Shown: positions 1 to 12,325 of the stretch, one piece after another | Layout of the letters: each line of letters starts with the position of its first letter | Numbering within the stretch: position 1 is the stretch's first letter | Source of the DNA: Caprimulgus europaeus | Taxonomy: Eukaryota > Chordata > Aves > Caprimulgiformes > Caprimulgidae | Reading direction: 5' to 3' | Assembly (NCBI GenBank): GCA_907165065.1 | Contig: OU015530.1 | Span: forward strand, 48,159,465-48,223,464 | Length of the DNA stretch: 64,000 nt | Translations under genes and position numbers: made by a program | The notes under the pieces: model-generated | Seen by the model: only the letters and a program-made list of their open reading frames with translations | Database searches by the model: none | Told to the model about the DNA's origin: nothing

Positions 1-2110
1 GCCTGTGGCACTGGCGTTGGGCACACGTGCCAGAGTGCTGAGCACGGTATAAAACCGAGATGGAGGCAGTGGAAGGGAGCAGGAGATCCCAGGATGCCAT
101 TCCTTAAGCAGGCATATCCACATCCCTTCAAAGAGGCCTGAAGGGTTTGTAGCCGCTGCCCAGAAATGGGGCCCAGGGTAGTCAGACCTGCCATCTGCTC
201 TGACTTGCTAGAATGCTAAATATGAGCATTTGGAAACCACAAGTTTGCGTCTAGCTCTACAGACATTTGCTTCCCAAGCACAGATCAAAACCGCCCGGGC
301 CACTGATTGTGCCTCCCCAGTGCAAACCCATCCTGCACTGTCTTCAGGCTGTTAGTGCCTCCATGCACGCCGACACTCCCACCCTCCCTCAGGACTGCAC
401 ACGCACCTACCTCTGCCTGGTTTGTTCTGCCTCCACCTCCTGATCAGTCTTGCCCGCCTCTCCCTTTCCTCACAGAATCCCAGACATCTGATTTCATTCC
501 TCTTGTCTGGTCCTTGTTGCCAGCGCTGCCGAGTTCTGCCTTTTCCATACTTGCTCCACAATTACAGGGACAGCCTGTCCATGGAGACTGCACTGAGCCC
601 ACCTCACACACCTAAAGGCACAAGCAGCGGCATCTCTTCTGCTGCTCCCTACGAAAAGCGAGGACCACAGCACACCACAATCTACCCTGGCATGCCCTGA
701 CAACCGAGCAGAGAAACTATGCGAGATGATCACTCTGCACCAGGGGGTTGGCAGGATTCCTTAGATGTATTTCCAGATTTTGTAGCATTTGGATGGCTTA
801 GTGAAGACAGTGAAAGTCTGATTTCAAAGGCTGGCTGGATTCCACAGGAAAACACTTTTAAAATTAGATCTTTTTAACGGCACTTTCACATTTTAATAGC
901 TGCTGTGTCTGTAGCAGCTGGGCTTAGCACCTAACTCCTGACTTGGTTTGAATCAGTAGAATGCTTACTGATCAGTCCCCTTCCCATCCTCACATGGAAG
1001 CAAAAAATTAATGGTAAAAGGCATATACAAAAGCTTTGGGGGTTTGCCTTGATGACAGCAATGAAATAATCTATTTTTATTAAAATTTTCAATTTTTAGC
1101 ACTTGAGCATAACATTTAAAAATATGTAGGTCAGATCTGGGTTTCACTTAAAGTCAGCTTTTCTACTAGTTTCAATGAAATTCAAGTTCGACGCACTATC
1201 ACTGGTGTACCAGTACCTTCCAAGTTCTATCCAGCATCAGCATTGCTAATAATTTTATGGTGAATATTATGATCTATAAAAGGATTTTTTACATTCAACT
1301 TACTACCAGAATATGACATTTAAAAATGTTTCTAGCTGATACATGTACAGATAAGATCTCAAAAGTGTGAACCCTCTGTATTTTAATGTAGGATATAAAT
1401 AACAACCCAAAGGCAGTATTTCCGTATTTCACTATTTAACCCAGTCTTGGCCTATTTGGGTTCCTATACACAATTTTTTAAAGCCTGTATTTGGCAGATG
1501 ATCTTTGTTGTGAACAACTGTAATAACTATTCCAACACCAGGAAGTTGTCGTTCACTAGCTCAGTCGTCTTCAGTTGATTTTCATTTTAATTTCATAGAT
1601 CTGTGATATAAACAGCCTTGATGACATATTAGTAGTGTCCTAAATTTTAGGCAGGTCTGCCATTCTCCCCCAAAACCAACAAGTCTGACAATCTTGCCCT
1701 GGGCTTCTCTTTTCCTTTTGCTGCCAGAGGCCACCTGCACAGCACACATCTGCACTTGGCACCCGCAGTCTCAAGTCATCCCCGTGTGCTCTGAGCCAGG
1801 CAAGACCCTGGAGGAGTCTGACCCAGGCACATACATCATCATAGAGCAGATTACTAATCCCAACTACCAAAAAAGAAAGAAGAAAGCAAACAAGAAACGC
1901 AGCCTAGGCTGGAAGCCCCTTGCAATGCTGCAGTTTCAACACCTATTTATGTCCCATCTGTTGGTCAGAGTTGTGCCTGCAAGCACAGACTAGCAGTTAA
2001 TCTGAATGGGCCTGGAAAGGCAGAGCAGAGGGATAGTAAAGCAGCGGTGGAGAACACAGGCATCGGGTTTTGCACTGGGATACAACAGCGCCTCAATAAT
2101 CTACTGCTTT

Positions 2111-2126
2111 CATTCATTCATTCATT
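2111..2126. repeat. (CATT)4 microsatellite
   Basis: Four perfect copies of CATT in tandem. It is short and probably neutral. Confidence 0.8.
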
Positions 2127-3293
2127 GTAAGGGGGATTTTTCAGCCGTCTTTTCCTTCCTGTCTGCAGTGTGAACCACAGCACCGTTCTGCAGGCATCTA
2201 ATGAAAGCTATGCAGATCTCACCATGGATACCCATTTAAATAGAGAAGTCACAGGACAGTTGCTATTTGTGTGCCTGAATGGAAGTCTATTGTGTTATTT
2301 TTTTTGCTCCAGTGAAGCAGAACAAACCCTTCTTTTTCTTTGTTTATATGAGGTGAAAAAACATACTGGTACTGACTTCCAGATAAAAACTCTTAGTGGT
2401 AGGCTGTCCCTGCTCACTTTGAGAACATCTGGAAATACAAAGCCAGTCCATCTGTCCTGCTCCTACACTTAGACAACATACCTGTGATATTAAATATCCT
2501 TCTGATTTCCTTTGTCTGATTACACCTCATGCTGTGGTCACAGACCATATTTGCCTTTATCTAAAAAAACTTTCAGGCACTACCCAGATACCAACTTTTT
2601 ATATATAACACCATGCATGGAAATGAACATTTTTATACTTGAGGTATTGAATCAAACCTCAGAAGACCTCACCCTTGTCTCGGAGAGCCTGTGTCATCTT
2701 TGGTGCATAACTTCTCTCTGCACTTTGGCTTCTATCTGTATTTTTAATTTGTTTTGCCACAGTGTCCTTGTCAGAGACTATGTGTTCCTTGTGTTTGTGC
2801 TGCATAAACATATAAGCAAAAGATAGTTCTTGCTGCAGTAGGTTCACATCCTCAGAAGGAAATGCTTTCTGAGAAAAAAAAAAGAGAAGAAGTAAAATTA
2901 AGGAGCAGGAAAGGAAAAAAATAAGGAGATGTGTAATGCATTTTCAGCAACATCTGAGAAGATGTGTTCTCTGTACAGTCTTCTGCACAGGTCAGTGCAC
3001 AATGCAAGGCCAGTGGTTCTCCACGTGAGCTAATTCTGCCCTGCCTCTCAGCACGAGTGCTTAGCCTGCCTGGTACATAGCGTTACCAGACTGCTTCTGG
3101 TGCTGGGCCACCTCAGCTGTGTCCACACAAGGTGCGCTGGCTGCATTCCTCTGTTCGGAGGGAGCACACTTACTCAGAGCAGATCTGAAGCCTGCATTCT
3201 CACATGCAGCTTTGGCTCATTTTAAGACCTCTGATTTGTAAAGGAGGCTAAAGCATTTTCACCATGTTACCCTAAATCCATTTGTTATATATT

Positions 3294-3353
3294 ATCTTAA
3301 AGGACACTAAGATAAGTCATGTCTTGGGGGCACATCTTAAAGGACACTGAGAT
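3294..3353. repeat. 20-bp direct repeat
   Basis: Two copies of a 20-bp string (ATCTTAAAGGACACTRAGAT) start at 3294 and 3334 and differ at one base. Similarity does not continue into the sequence after the second copy, so this is a local duplication rather than a longer tandem array. Confidence 0.7.
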
Positions 3354-6063
3354 TCCCCTTGTAGATAAAGAACCCTGGTAGGTGTCCACATGTGAACTGG
3401 ATGTCCAAGCTTCGGTACAGTCAATGGAGTCCAGAGATCTGCCCACCTCACCCTAAAGAAGACCTCCCTGCATACACAACAGTTGAGCAGTTGGCTAAGC
3501 TTAGTCTAGTGCCAGCTTTGCCTTTGGTGTTGGAGACATTTACACAGATTTGCCAAATACTAAACGTGAGCTTTCTCCTTCCAAAGTGGCAATCAGAAGG
3601 GGGACCTCTCACAGGGCATCTCAGGGCACTAGACAACTGTATGTGGGCAACTGAATTACTCAGCTGGATAGCTCTCCAGGTTTCACTGCCTATGATGGGA
3701 GGTTGGATAAATCTGACGCATAGACATTTAATTGGTGAGATACATGCCACCCTGAATGTCACATAAGAGGTGACAAAGGGTGGGAAGTTTGGCTCCAAGT
3801 TCCAAATCAGCTTCTCCCCAGAGCCTCTTTCCTCCCAGAGGACATCAGGGGGCTCACCCAACTCTTCATGACTTTCTGTACCTCCAAGCAATATCCAGCC
3901 TGCCTTTAGCCAATGCACTGACGTGGTTTCGTGTACTGTTAGAATTAATTTAGCTATAATGTAAGCTACTGGAAAGGAACAGTGTTTATCCAGGACTCAG
4001 CACCTCTCAGGCTTTCTCATTATTTACACAGTGTTTATATTGCTCAGTAGTGCCAATCAGGGTAAGTATTTATTGCTGCAGGGTGTTTACTGCTCCATAT
4101 CTGAATATAGCTTCTGCCCTGAGGAACTTACAATTCATTATAAAACAAGATGCCAGGAGTTTGAAAAAAAGAGAGAAAGTTGATGAGGAAAAAAGGTAAC
4201 AGTACTACTCACAAAGTCAAGATAAGCAAAATATTTTTTATCCCACTCTTTGTTTGTTTTCAAAAACTAGATACTTTTCTACAAAAACAAAACCAAATCC
4301 CTACACGTTTCATTTCTCTTTTTCTCCTTCCCGGTTCTCAATGCAATTTATATTTCTCAGTACAAAGACTGCACTTCAAATAATTTTAAATTTCCATTTA
4401 ATCCTATTTAAGATGCTTTTTCATGTTTATAACTTCCATCTACTTACATACTATTGGTTCAGGTCTGTCTCTCACCAGCTTGGGGCTGGATTATCAGCAG
4501 GGCCATACAAGGCCTTTCTTTCCCTGCTGGTCTATGAAGCAAGGCAGTTCACATTCAGCTATTTTGCCTCAGTTCCTCTTGTTTTTTTTGCCTGCCTGTG
4601 ATCCAGCCTCCAGGCTGGACCATGCATCAACATGTAGGTTTCCTACTGGCCTTTCAGCAAGACCTCCTCTGGATTTCCTGGGGCTACCAGTCCTGCTGTG
4701 CCATTTTGGGACATCACCCACCATTATCCCACACACTCCTCCCCACTGAGTTCCAGCTCACCTCTGTCTGCCACCCAACTCACTTCATAGGATCCAAGGA
4801 CACACTTCCTCAGACACAAGATCACATTTATCATTCATTTTAAAAGATGATTTGTGTTATCTCTGCAGGATACCCACCGCACTTATTAGTCAATTTGATG
4901 AAAATCAGAAACACATGAGTACAAATATCATCCATATAACAGCAGACACCAAGATGTGCTACGACTGTGCAACACATAGGAGAAGAGGTGCTGGAAGTGC
5001 AAAAGGCCTTAAAGACAGCATTACTTTTTAAAAAAATCACTGTGTATTGAAAATCAGGGTTTAGATGTACACTATATGACTACTTGCATTTGCACCATTT
5101 ATGTCCTATTCAAATTTCACAGTCGTATTCTCAGGGCTGTCCTCTCTCCAGACACAGATGAGAGACAGAAGGTTGAAGGGAAACACTTTGCTCCTGGTTG
5201 TGAAGAAAATGTCTCTTAGATGCGTAGGCCATATAGCATTTGTTTCACCTGGGCTCATCTTTTTGCTACCAGGCAGTGGCCTTTGCCAGGAAGCCTGGGA
5301 ATAAGGCAGAATATTTTCTGATGCATATATTTGTCCAGTAAACACTGAACCACCTGCACATTTCACAGAAGCTACTAGATATGCTCCCAGCCCCGCAGAT
5401 CTAACTCAGAACTGACCTAGCTCTATTGAGGAGAGAAAAAACAGTATAAACAAGTATTTTTCACTACTGAGTAGTTCTCATGGTGATTTTATCCATCTAT
5501 TTTAATAACAAAAGGATGAGTGATATTATATTTGTGTCCAAAGTCAGTGTTAGCTGACCATGCCAGTAACAACAATCATGGCTGCCTGCCACCAGGAGAG
5601 AAAAGCTATGTTATTTCCCTGACACACTGAATTTTCCATGTTGCATTTAGCTTAGTAAACAGCCAGCTGGAGCTTGCTATTCATGCTCCCTATAGTATAA
5701 ACTGGTTCTGCTTTTGCTTTTAAAACAGATTTCTATTTCCTCTCTTACACTGAAGGGGAAGTTAGAATTGAGATTGCACAAAAACTGTGCATAAATGAAG
5801 CTGTCTTTATGTGTACCTTGAGGTGCAGTGATACCCAGTTTAGACGTCTAGGACGTGTAGCAGTCACCATTCACTCCTTTTACAGGTCATGCCACTCCCA
5901 AAATCTGGCACGCATGATCCATTCAGGGGTGGCCAGAGCTCTCAGCCTGTTGCACACAGATAAGATATCCTTTCACCTCAGTGTATCTTTTCTGGTTTAA
6001 CATAGCACAATTTTGGCTTCCTTTTCCTTTTTCTCATTTAGGTGTTTCTGCTTCTCATCTAGG

Positions 6064-6138
6064 TGTTCCTGCTCCGGCAGGGGGATTGGACTGGATGATC
6101 TTTCGAGGTCCCTTCCAATCTCTGACATTCTGTGATTC
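6064..6138 (+). mobile_element. CR1 LINE, 3' tail fragment
   Basis: The stretch carries the typical CR1 3' end: a GGGGGATTGGACTGGATGAT block, then a GAGGTCCCTTCCAATC block and the short terminal ATTCTGTGATTC repeat. Only about 75 bp remain, the usual severe 5' truncation of CR1 copies. It has no coding capacity. CR1 is the dominant LINE of birds and is also found in other sauropsids. Confidence 0.9.
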
Positions 6139-9100
6139 CCTTGATGCACTGGGCTGAAAACTGTGGTGATAACAGAAACTCACTCTCTCACAGGGAGGTC
6201 AGATGTCCTTGTTTCATGAGCAGCAACGACTGTTAGGGCAGTCTGGACATGAGCATAGCTTCAGCTCCAGAGTTAATCCATCACCGCCAAGTGCTTGGCC
6301 CTGCTCAACCTGTGGATGATTTAAAAACCCACATTCCTCACCCTAGGTGATTCCATTAACCGGGCAGGAGCTACAAACACTAATCAAACAGAGATCATTC
6401 CTTTCTGCCTGTTTGGAGCCATATACTCTGATAAAGCATAAGAGAGACTTAGCAGGGAGAAGTAATGTGTGGTTTAAAGAAAAGACCCATCAATATGATT
6501 GAAAAAAATCCACAAGATCCTAGAAAGGTGGAAACTTCTAGATTGGAATAGAGATAGCAAGTTTTAAAGTAAATCAGCTGCCATTAAGTGTTACCATCAC
6601 GATCTGGAAGAGGAGAGAGGTGCTCTTGGTGCTGGGATTACAGCTGAGTCAAGGAAGCACTAGGAACACAGGATGAATAAACTCTAATCCCCTGCCTCCC
6701 TAGAAATAGTTGCTTTAGCAAGACCTCTCTTTGAGAGCCTTGAAGCAGCCAGCAGCCTGAGCAGAAGACTCTGATGTAGATGAGGGAACACATCAATCAG
6801 AAATTTTTCTGAGAGCAACAGCAATTTATATAGGAAAATGCTTCTTCTGAAAAATGTCCTGAGGATCAAGGCCCTCTGGTTAGGAACATGTTGGAGATGC
6901 CAAGACAACTACCTGAAGCTTAAACGGAGAAGAAAGCGTTGTGACTTCCCAAATAAGATTTAACTTGGTATCTTTCTGAGCAGTAGAAAACACCAAGTGT
7001 GCAAATTCCCCCTCTTGAAATTAACTGGAATCTTTCTGCTGCCTGAAAACCAGAAATGAATCCCCATGTCATGGAAAAGGGCTCTGCAACAGGGAAAAGG
7101 CGTCCTAAGGCTGTACTGAATACATCATCTTGACATTATCTAGGATTCAGCAGCATAAAGTGATTTTTTTACAGGCCTCCAGAGAGAAACCATCTTCTCT
7201 GACTGAGGGGGACGAGTTATAAAGAACAGCCAGCCATGATTTCACAGAACACCAGCCGCTGCCGGTCTTTTCTTGTGGAATAATTTATTTCTCTGAGGAC
7301 CTGCCTGCTTTTGCAGAGCACAAAAGACACGTCAAAGAACCCGATTCGAGTGTGTCTGAGTTATACTGTACCTGTAAATTATGGGCACAAAAGATCTGAA
7401 GACAGGGCAGCAGAGGTTTCTCTAACACAGCTGTACCCTAAGCAACCACGATGTATGGCTATGGCAATTTAGAAGTATCCACAAGCAAAGCTAGCCAAGC
7501 TCAAGACATCAAGCCACTGATCACAGCTCTGCCCTCTCCACCCCAGGTGACAAGGGTAGGTGTCCTCTTAAAAATGAGTTGAGAGACAAGCATCTGCTCT
7601 TTGCCTTTTTATTTCCCCTTTCCTTAAAACTACAGGGAACTTGGAGCTGGTTTATCAGAGAGCAAGTAGAGGCTAGTGAGCATCTCTGGATGAAAAAAAA
7701 ATCCATCCTGAAATATATGTGCAACTGCAGGCAAAATTCACAGTAAAATTAATTAATTAAAAGTATTCAAGAATGATCTGTAGATTTTCAGGACTGGATG
7801 TTACTGATTCCTATTGACTATAGAACCTGCTTTCATGTGATTCATATTTGTGAGGCAAATCTGCCACTATTTTTATTTATATAGCACACTACAGGTGATC
7901 TATAACAGAATTAGCTTTTAGACATTTCAGCATGTGAAGAACGACAAAGGTTTTTTTACTTATCTAATAATCACCTTGAGCTCTGCAGCCTCAGGAGCAG
8001 GAAGCCTATAATTCAAAAGTGTATGAGAAAAGAAACAAACCCATAAGGCCTCCAGTCCTGACTGATGAATACAACTGTGGTTTTCCTGCCACCTTTGCCG
8101 CTATCCTCCCTAATCACCTCTTCTAGCAAAAGTACTTTTCGCATCCCTAAGAAAGATGTAACCTCATAATCCAGCCATAAAGTGTAAAACTCTCAAAATA
8201 ATCCCTTTTGTTATATATGTTTCATTATAAACAGTAGGGTGGATCAGTTCCTGAAGCTGTGATAAAAACCATCAAAGTGAGCTTAGGGGATGCTGAAATG
8301 AAGCGTTGGGCACTGTACATCCAGTACTTTGAACAGGACATATGGTCTCTGGGTCCAGACTGAGCAGGTTTGGTGCCTCTGAAGCAGAGCGTAGCACAGC
8401 TGCCTGGAGCCAATTCTGCAATTCCACTGTTCTTGCCACGGCCTGGGCAGTTCCTTCCCAACTACACCAGGTGCCGGGTCTCAAAGGACTACGATAGCAG
8501 CTGGGAATCACTAGCACTGAAAGGGTGTTTTGGACACACTCCTCTATCCTGAGCAGCAAAGTCTCTAAAAACCAGTAGGGTCAAAGAGATTACTGCAACC
8601 CATCATGCCCTTAGGAACTCCTGTTAAAAAGGACTATCCAGCATGCTGACACTATAGCATCTTTCAGTCTCCACAACTAGACCACAGTATTTCAAAGTAT
8701 TTTTAAAACTAATAATAATAGTCACTGGTTTATGGCATTTGAAACACTAAACTGTCTCTGAATTTCTTGTGTATTTACCACAGTCTCCATCAAGTTCTCT
8801 TTCTTATAAACCTGAACTTTTAGCCACTTCACTATAGAGAACCTGCCTTCCTCTGTCAGTCAGTCTTGCCTGGCTGCTAATGAACCAGACTGCAGTCACT
8901 GTGCTGTGGGAAATATCAAAGTCCAACCTTACAGCTCTCCTACAAAAATCATAAGAGCCCAGCTTCATAATCCATCCATAGCCCAATTTGATGGGAAAAA
9001 AATCTCCTTCTGCCCTGTACTAACTCAGATACTTCTGTGTAAATACAGGTGTGAGTAGAACACACACACTCAGCACAGATTTAATGACGCATCTATCATC

Positions 9101-10624
9101 TGAAAACATCCATTTCTGTAAAAGACAAGGTGAGGACCCCAATCTCCCTGTCCTTTAACACTGTACAGTGAGAATGGAATCTCCCCATAACCAATCAGCA
9201 CTACAGCTTCCAAGTTCAAATGAACGTTTAAGAAAAGTGAGCACAGAATCTACTAATTCTTCATGACTAAGTTTTACCATTTTCAGATGTGCTGCTTTAT
9301 CCATTGAGGAATGCATGACCATGAATAAGAGCTAAAGGATCTTCATTATCACCACAACTGAAGAGATACACTTCTGATTAATTCCCTTTCAAAAACTCTT
9401 CCACATTTCTGTGTCACAGAGAGAGGTTTGATGCAGAGATGCAGCAGAAGACCACATTTCTCCAAGTAAATTGAAAATTTAGGAGAGCTCTGTGATTGCA
9501 ATTGTGTTCTATGTCAATAACACATGCCACAATATTTAGTGATATGACTAATGCTAGACTCAAGGAAAAGTGTTGCTTTAGAACCATATTTTTTGTAATT
9601 AATGTTTCATTTGGGCTGAATAAAATTCAACAAAGAGACACTTCCCAAGTTCTGCATTTGGACTTTTTGTACATAACACTCTGCTATGACAGGCGGGTCA
9701 TGTTAAAAAGTCAATCTGAGGCTAAACTGACTAATGGACAAAAACAATGTTAATTTCAGTCAAGGAGTACATTTTTCCTGCATAGCTGGAAACAAAGGTG
9801 CCACAAATGTGATTCTATAGATGGTATTTGCTCGTTTTTCAAGCCTTCAATATTTATTATCTTTCAACTTTTTATCCTAGCTCACTATTATATCTAATAC
9901 GATATATGCCCTGTATAACTAGAAACATTTGATATCCATAGCTTTGTAAATCATTTATCTAATGGCCTGAAATTTTTCATGGCATTTTCTTCACAGATCT
10001 CCAGCAAAACTGATAAGGAGAGAATCAAAATTGCATTCAAAAACAACAACAAAAAAAGAAACAGAAAATCTTTTTATAATCTATGAGAACAAGAGGAGCA
10101 AATATAATTCAAGATGCTTATGTTTGAAATGGGAAGTCTGGGGAATAAAAATATATGCATATATGGTCACCACTGAATCTTAGCATAGGGCCCAAGAGGA
10201 CAGAAATACAAAATTACAGTAATTTTTCAGAGCAGATACCACTTTTGCACTGGACCAGTTACAAGACTGGGCTCAAAGGCCTTTGGGCCTTACTTTGCCA
10301 CCTGTTGATTCAGGATAAATACTCTCACACCTTACACAGTGGTTACAATGATACTTAAAAAAAGTTGTGAAGTGCTCAGAAACAATAGTGGCAGAATAAC
10401 AAAAATAAAAATAAGTACAAAGGCAGAAAATTGCTAACATGCTGACTGCTAAGAAAATCTGAGTTTATTTCAGAGCCCTTCAGAAAATTTTTACTCAGCC
10501 ACAAAATTTGTACAAATGATATGATTTCTCATTAAGGTTTAATCAGCTTTTATAAATGGGTTCAAGACAAAGAAACAAATATTGTCACAGATGAAAAATA
10601 CCTAAATTGAAGACACTCTATTGC

Positions 10625-10700
10625 TCAAACCTGGAACGTGAGAGATCTGGTTTCAAGTCCTGGCTCTGCTACAGATCTGCTATACACAGACAGAGTAGGG
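10625..10700 (+). mobile_element. Possible MIR-like ancient SINE remnant
   Basis: A stretch containing GGTTTCAAGTCCTGGCTCTG resembles the tRNA-derived box B and the following core of MIR-type SINEs. Similarity is judged by eye, fades within about 75 bp on either side, and could be chance. Old SINEs of this kind occur as relics in amniote genomes. Confidence 0.35.
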
Positions 10701-12224
10701 CCCGTATACTAGTCAGTTTGATGACAGTGTAAACTCCATGAAATAAGATGGTAATTTTCAGACTTGTGATTATGCTCAATTAACAGTAATTATTACAGTT
10801 AAATCTCTTGAAAGTTTGTAATCAGCTGCTGTTAACAAGGGGTTTAGTATTTATGGTACCATCTACAGATTAGACTTTTTTACACCGCGTTAATGAAAAC
10901 CCAGGTTTAACAAGGGCTGGCTCCCACACCACAGCCTCATTTTAAAATGCTCTCCATGTCTTACAGAAATGTGACTACCCTGCTGAAGGGACGAGGCTAG
11001 AGGGAAAAATCTGCTAACTGTGGTTTTGTTTGAACTACTTCTACGGCAGCACTTCACAAGGTTTGTTACCAAACACAGCAGCTGCTCCGAGAAAGTCAGA
11101 CAGTGCACGTGTTCCTGTTGTCAATCGCGCGGACACACTCAGCGCTGCCGTCGAGGCACCGCAGTATCGCCGCAGCCAAGCTGAATTTTGGCACTGGATA
11201 TCATTAAGAAATTGCCTCATGCCAGCCTTGCCACCATACTGTAAATGAACTGGAAAAGAAACAGATCCAAATGATCACATCTGTTTTTATCAGGACTGAG
11301 TACTCTGTATTAACACATCTGCACTTAGCTGAGAAAATGAAGGTTATGGCATTAAAAATCACATAAGAAAAGTTATATTGGAACATGTCTCTGGCTACCT
11401 CATCTGAACCTGGATCATTCCTACAGTTAGAGATGCACGAGTAACAGGGATCACAGATCTATGTGAGCAATAATGGACTTTTATCAGTTTACCTGATTTT
11501 CACCGAGCTACAAAGGAAACCTCAACATTTAACTAAACTATAGGATTCCACACAGAGCTGAGACTCAAATGTACATATCCTGTAGAATCTTTTGGCAAGT
11601 CACACAATCTCCCTTATCTTCCCCCTGCTTTGGAAGCAATGTTTAGCTTCTCCTCATCTTTTTCTGCTTTGACTGTTGAGATGTAGTCTACTTAGAATAG
11701 GGAGTGTTTTTGACAGACAGTCAACTATTTACTTGTGATCTATGAAAGATACTGACATAAAAATAATATATATTTAAGATGCCACTCATCAAATCACTGC
11801 AATGCAGAATGATTACTGGATTCTATTTAAGTTGCACTTTTATGACAGGAATAGCCCACTGCGTGCAATCATTTAGTATCTTAGATTTGAAAAGGTCTCT
11901 CTCTTCCTGCAAAGCTGGGTAACAGCCTCAGAATTGTAAAACATTACTTGGCTCAAACAATCTCACAAACTGCAAAGTATTGAGTGGTTTGTGGGTTTTG
12001 GCAAATGTTCCAGGTCAGCAATTCTTAAATAGTGGTGATTCATGAAGCCTTATCCCATAGATCTGCAGGATAAACTATTCTGAGAATGCAACTACTAGAG
12101 TGTGTTTTAAAGGAGTGAAAAGGCAAAAAAAAAGAAAAAAGAAAAAAAAAGAAGGTAGCCCAAAACATGAACTTCCTTACACAGCAGGAATTTGGTCCTG
12201 TTTCAGTGGAAGTTTTTATCACAT

Positions 12225-12325
12225 CACCTGAGTGCTTCACAAACTTTAACAAAATTATCCTCTATGCTCTTGTGAGGAAGGAAATATTATCCTTTGTATT
12301 ATACTTAGAGGAAATCATAAAGACT
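12225..12325 (+). mobile_element. Possible ancient amniote SINE remnant
   Basis: The order of short blocks is typical of the 3' half of old amniote SINEs: a GTGCTTCACAAACTTTAA block, a TCTTGTGAGGAAGG block, then an ATATTATCCTTTGTATTATA block. These recall the family pattern of a 'cacaaac...tgtgagg...ttattatccccatttta' tail. Divergence is high and the match is by eye only. Confidence 0.35.

Larger units (their letters stand above)
1..6063. other. Upstream intergenic sequence, left part
   Basis: I recognise no gene here. Open frames on both strands are short, overlap one another and match no protein family I know. The largest overlapping pair lies at 3392-3918. The sequence is AT-rich with a slightly GC-richer stretch at about 300-700. 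A TATA-like string sits at 48-54, but nothing downstream supports a gene start. The only structures seen are a small CATT repeat and a 20-bp direct repeat, listed separately. In other vertebrates GTPBP4 lies beyond the 5' side of LARP4B. No exon of it is recognisable here. Confidence 0.6.

Noticed and set aside
48-54. TATA-like string near the left edge
   Set aside because: Nothing downstream resembles a first exon, and such strings are common by chance.
3392-3918. Overlapping open frames of 124 codons (+) and 156 codons (-)
   Set aside because: No family resemblance, no splice or promoter signals, and comparable openness on both strands. An old repeat or chance is more likely.
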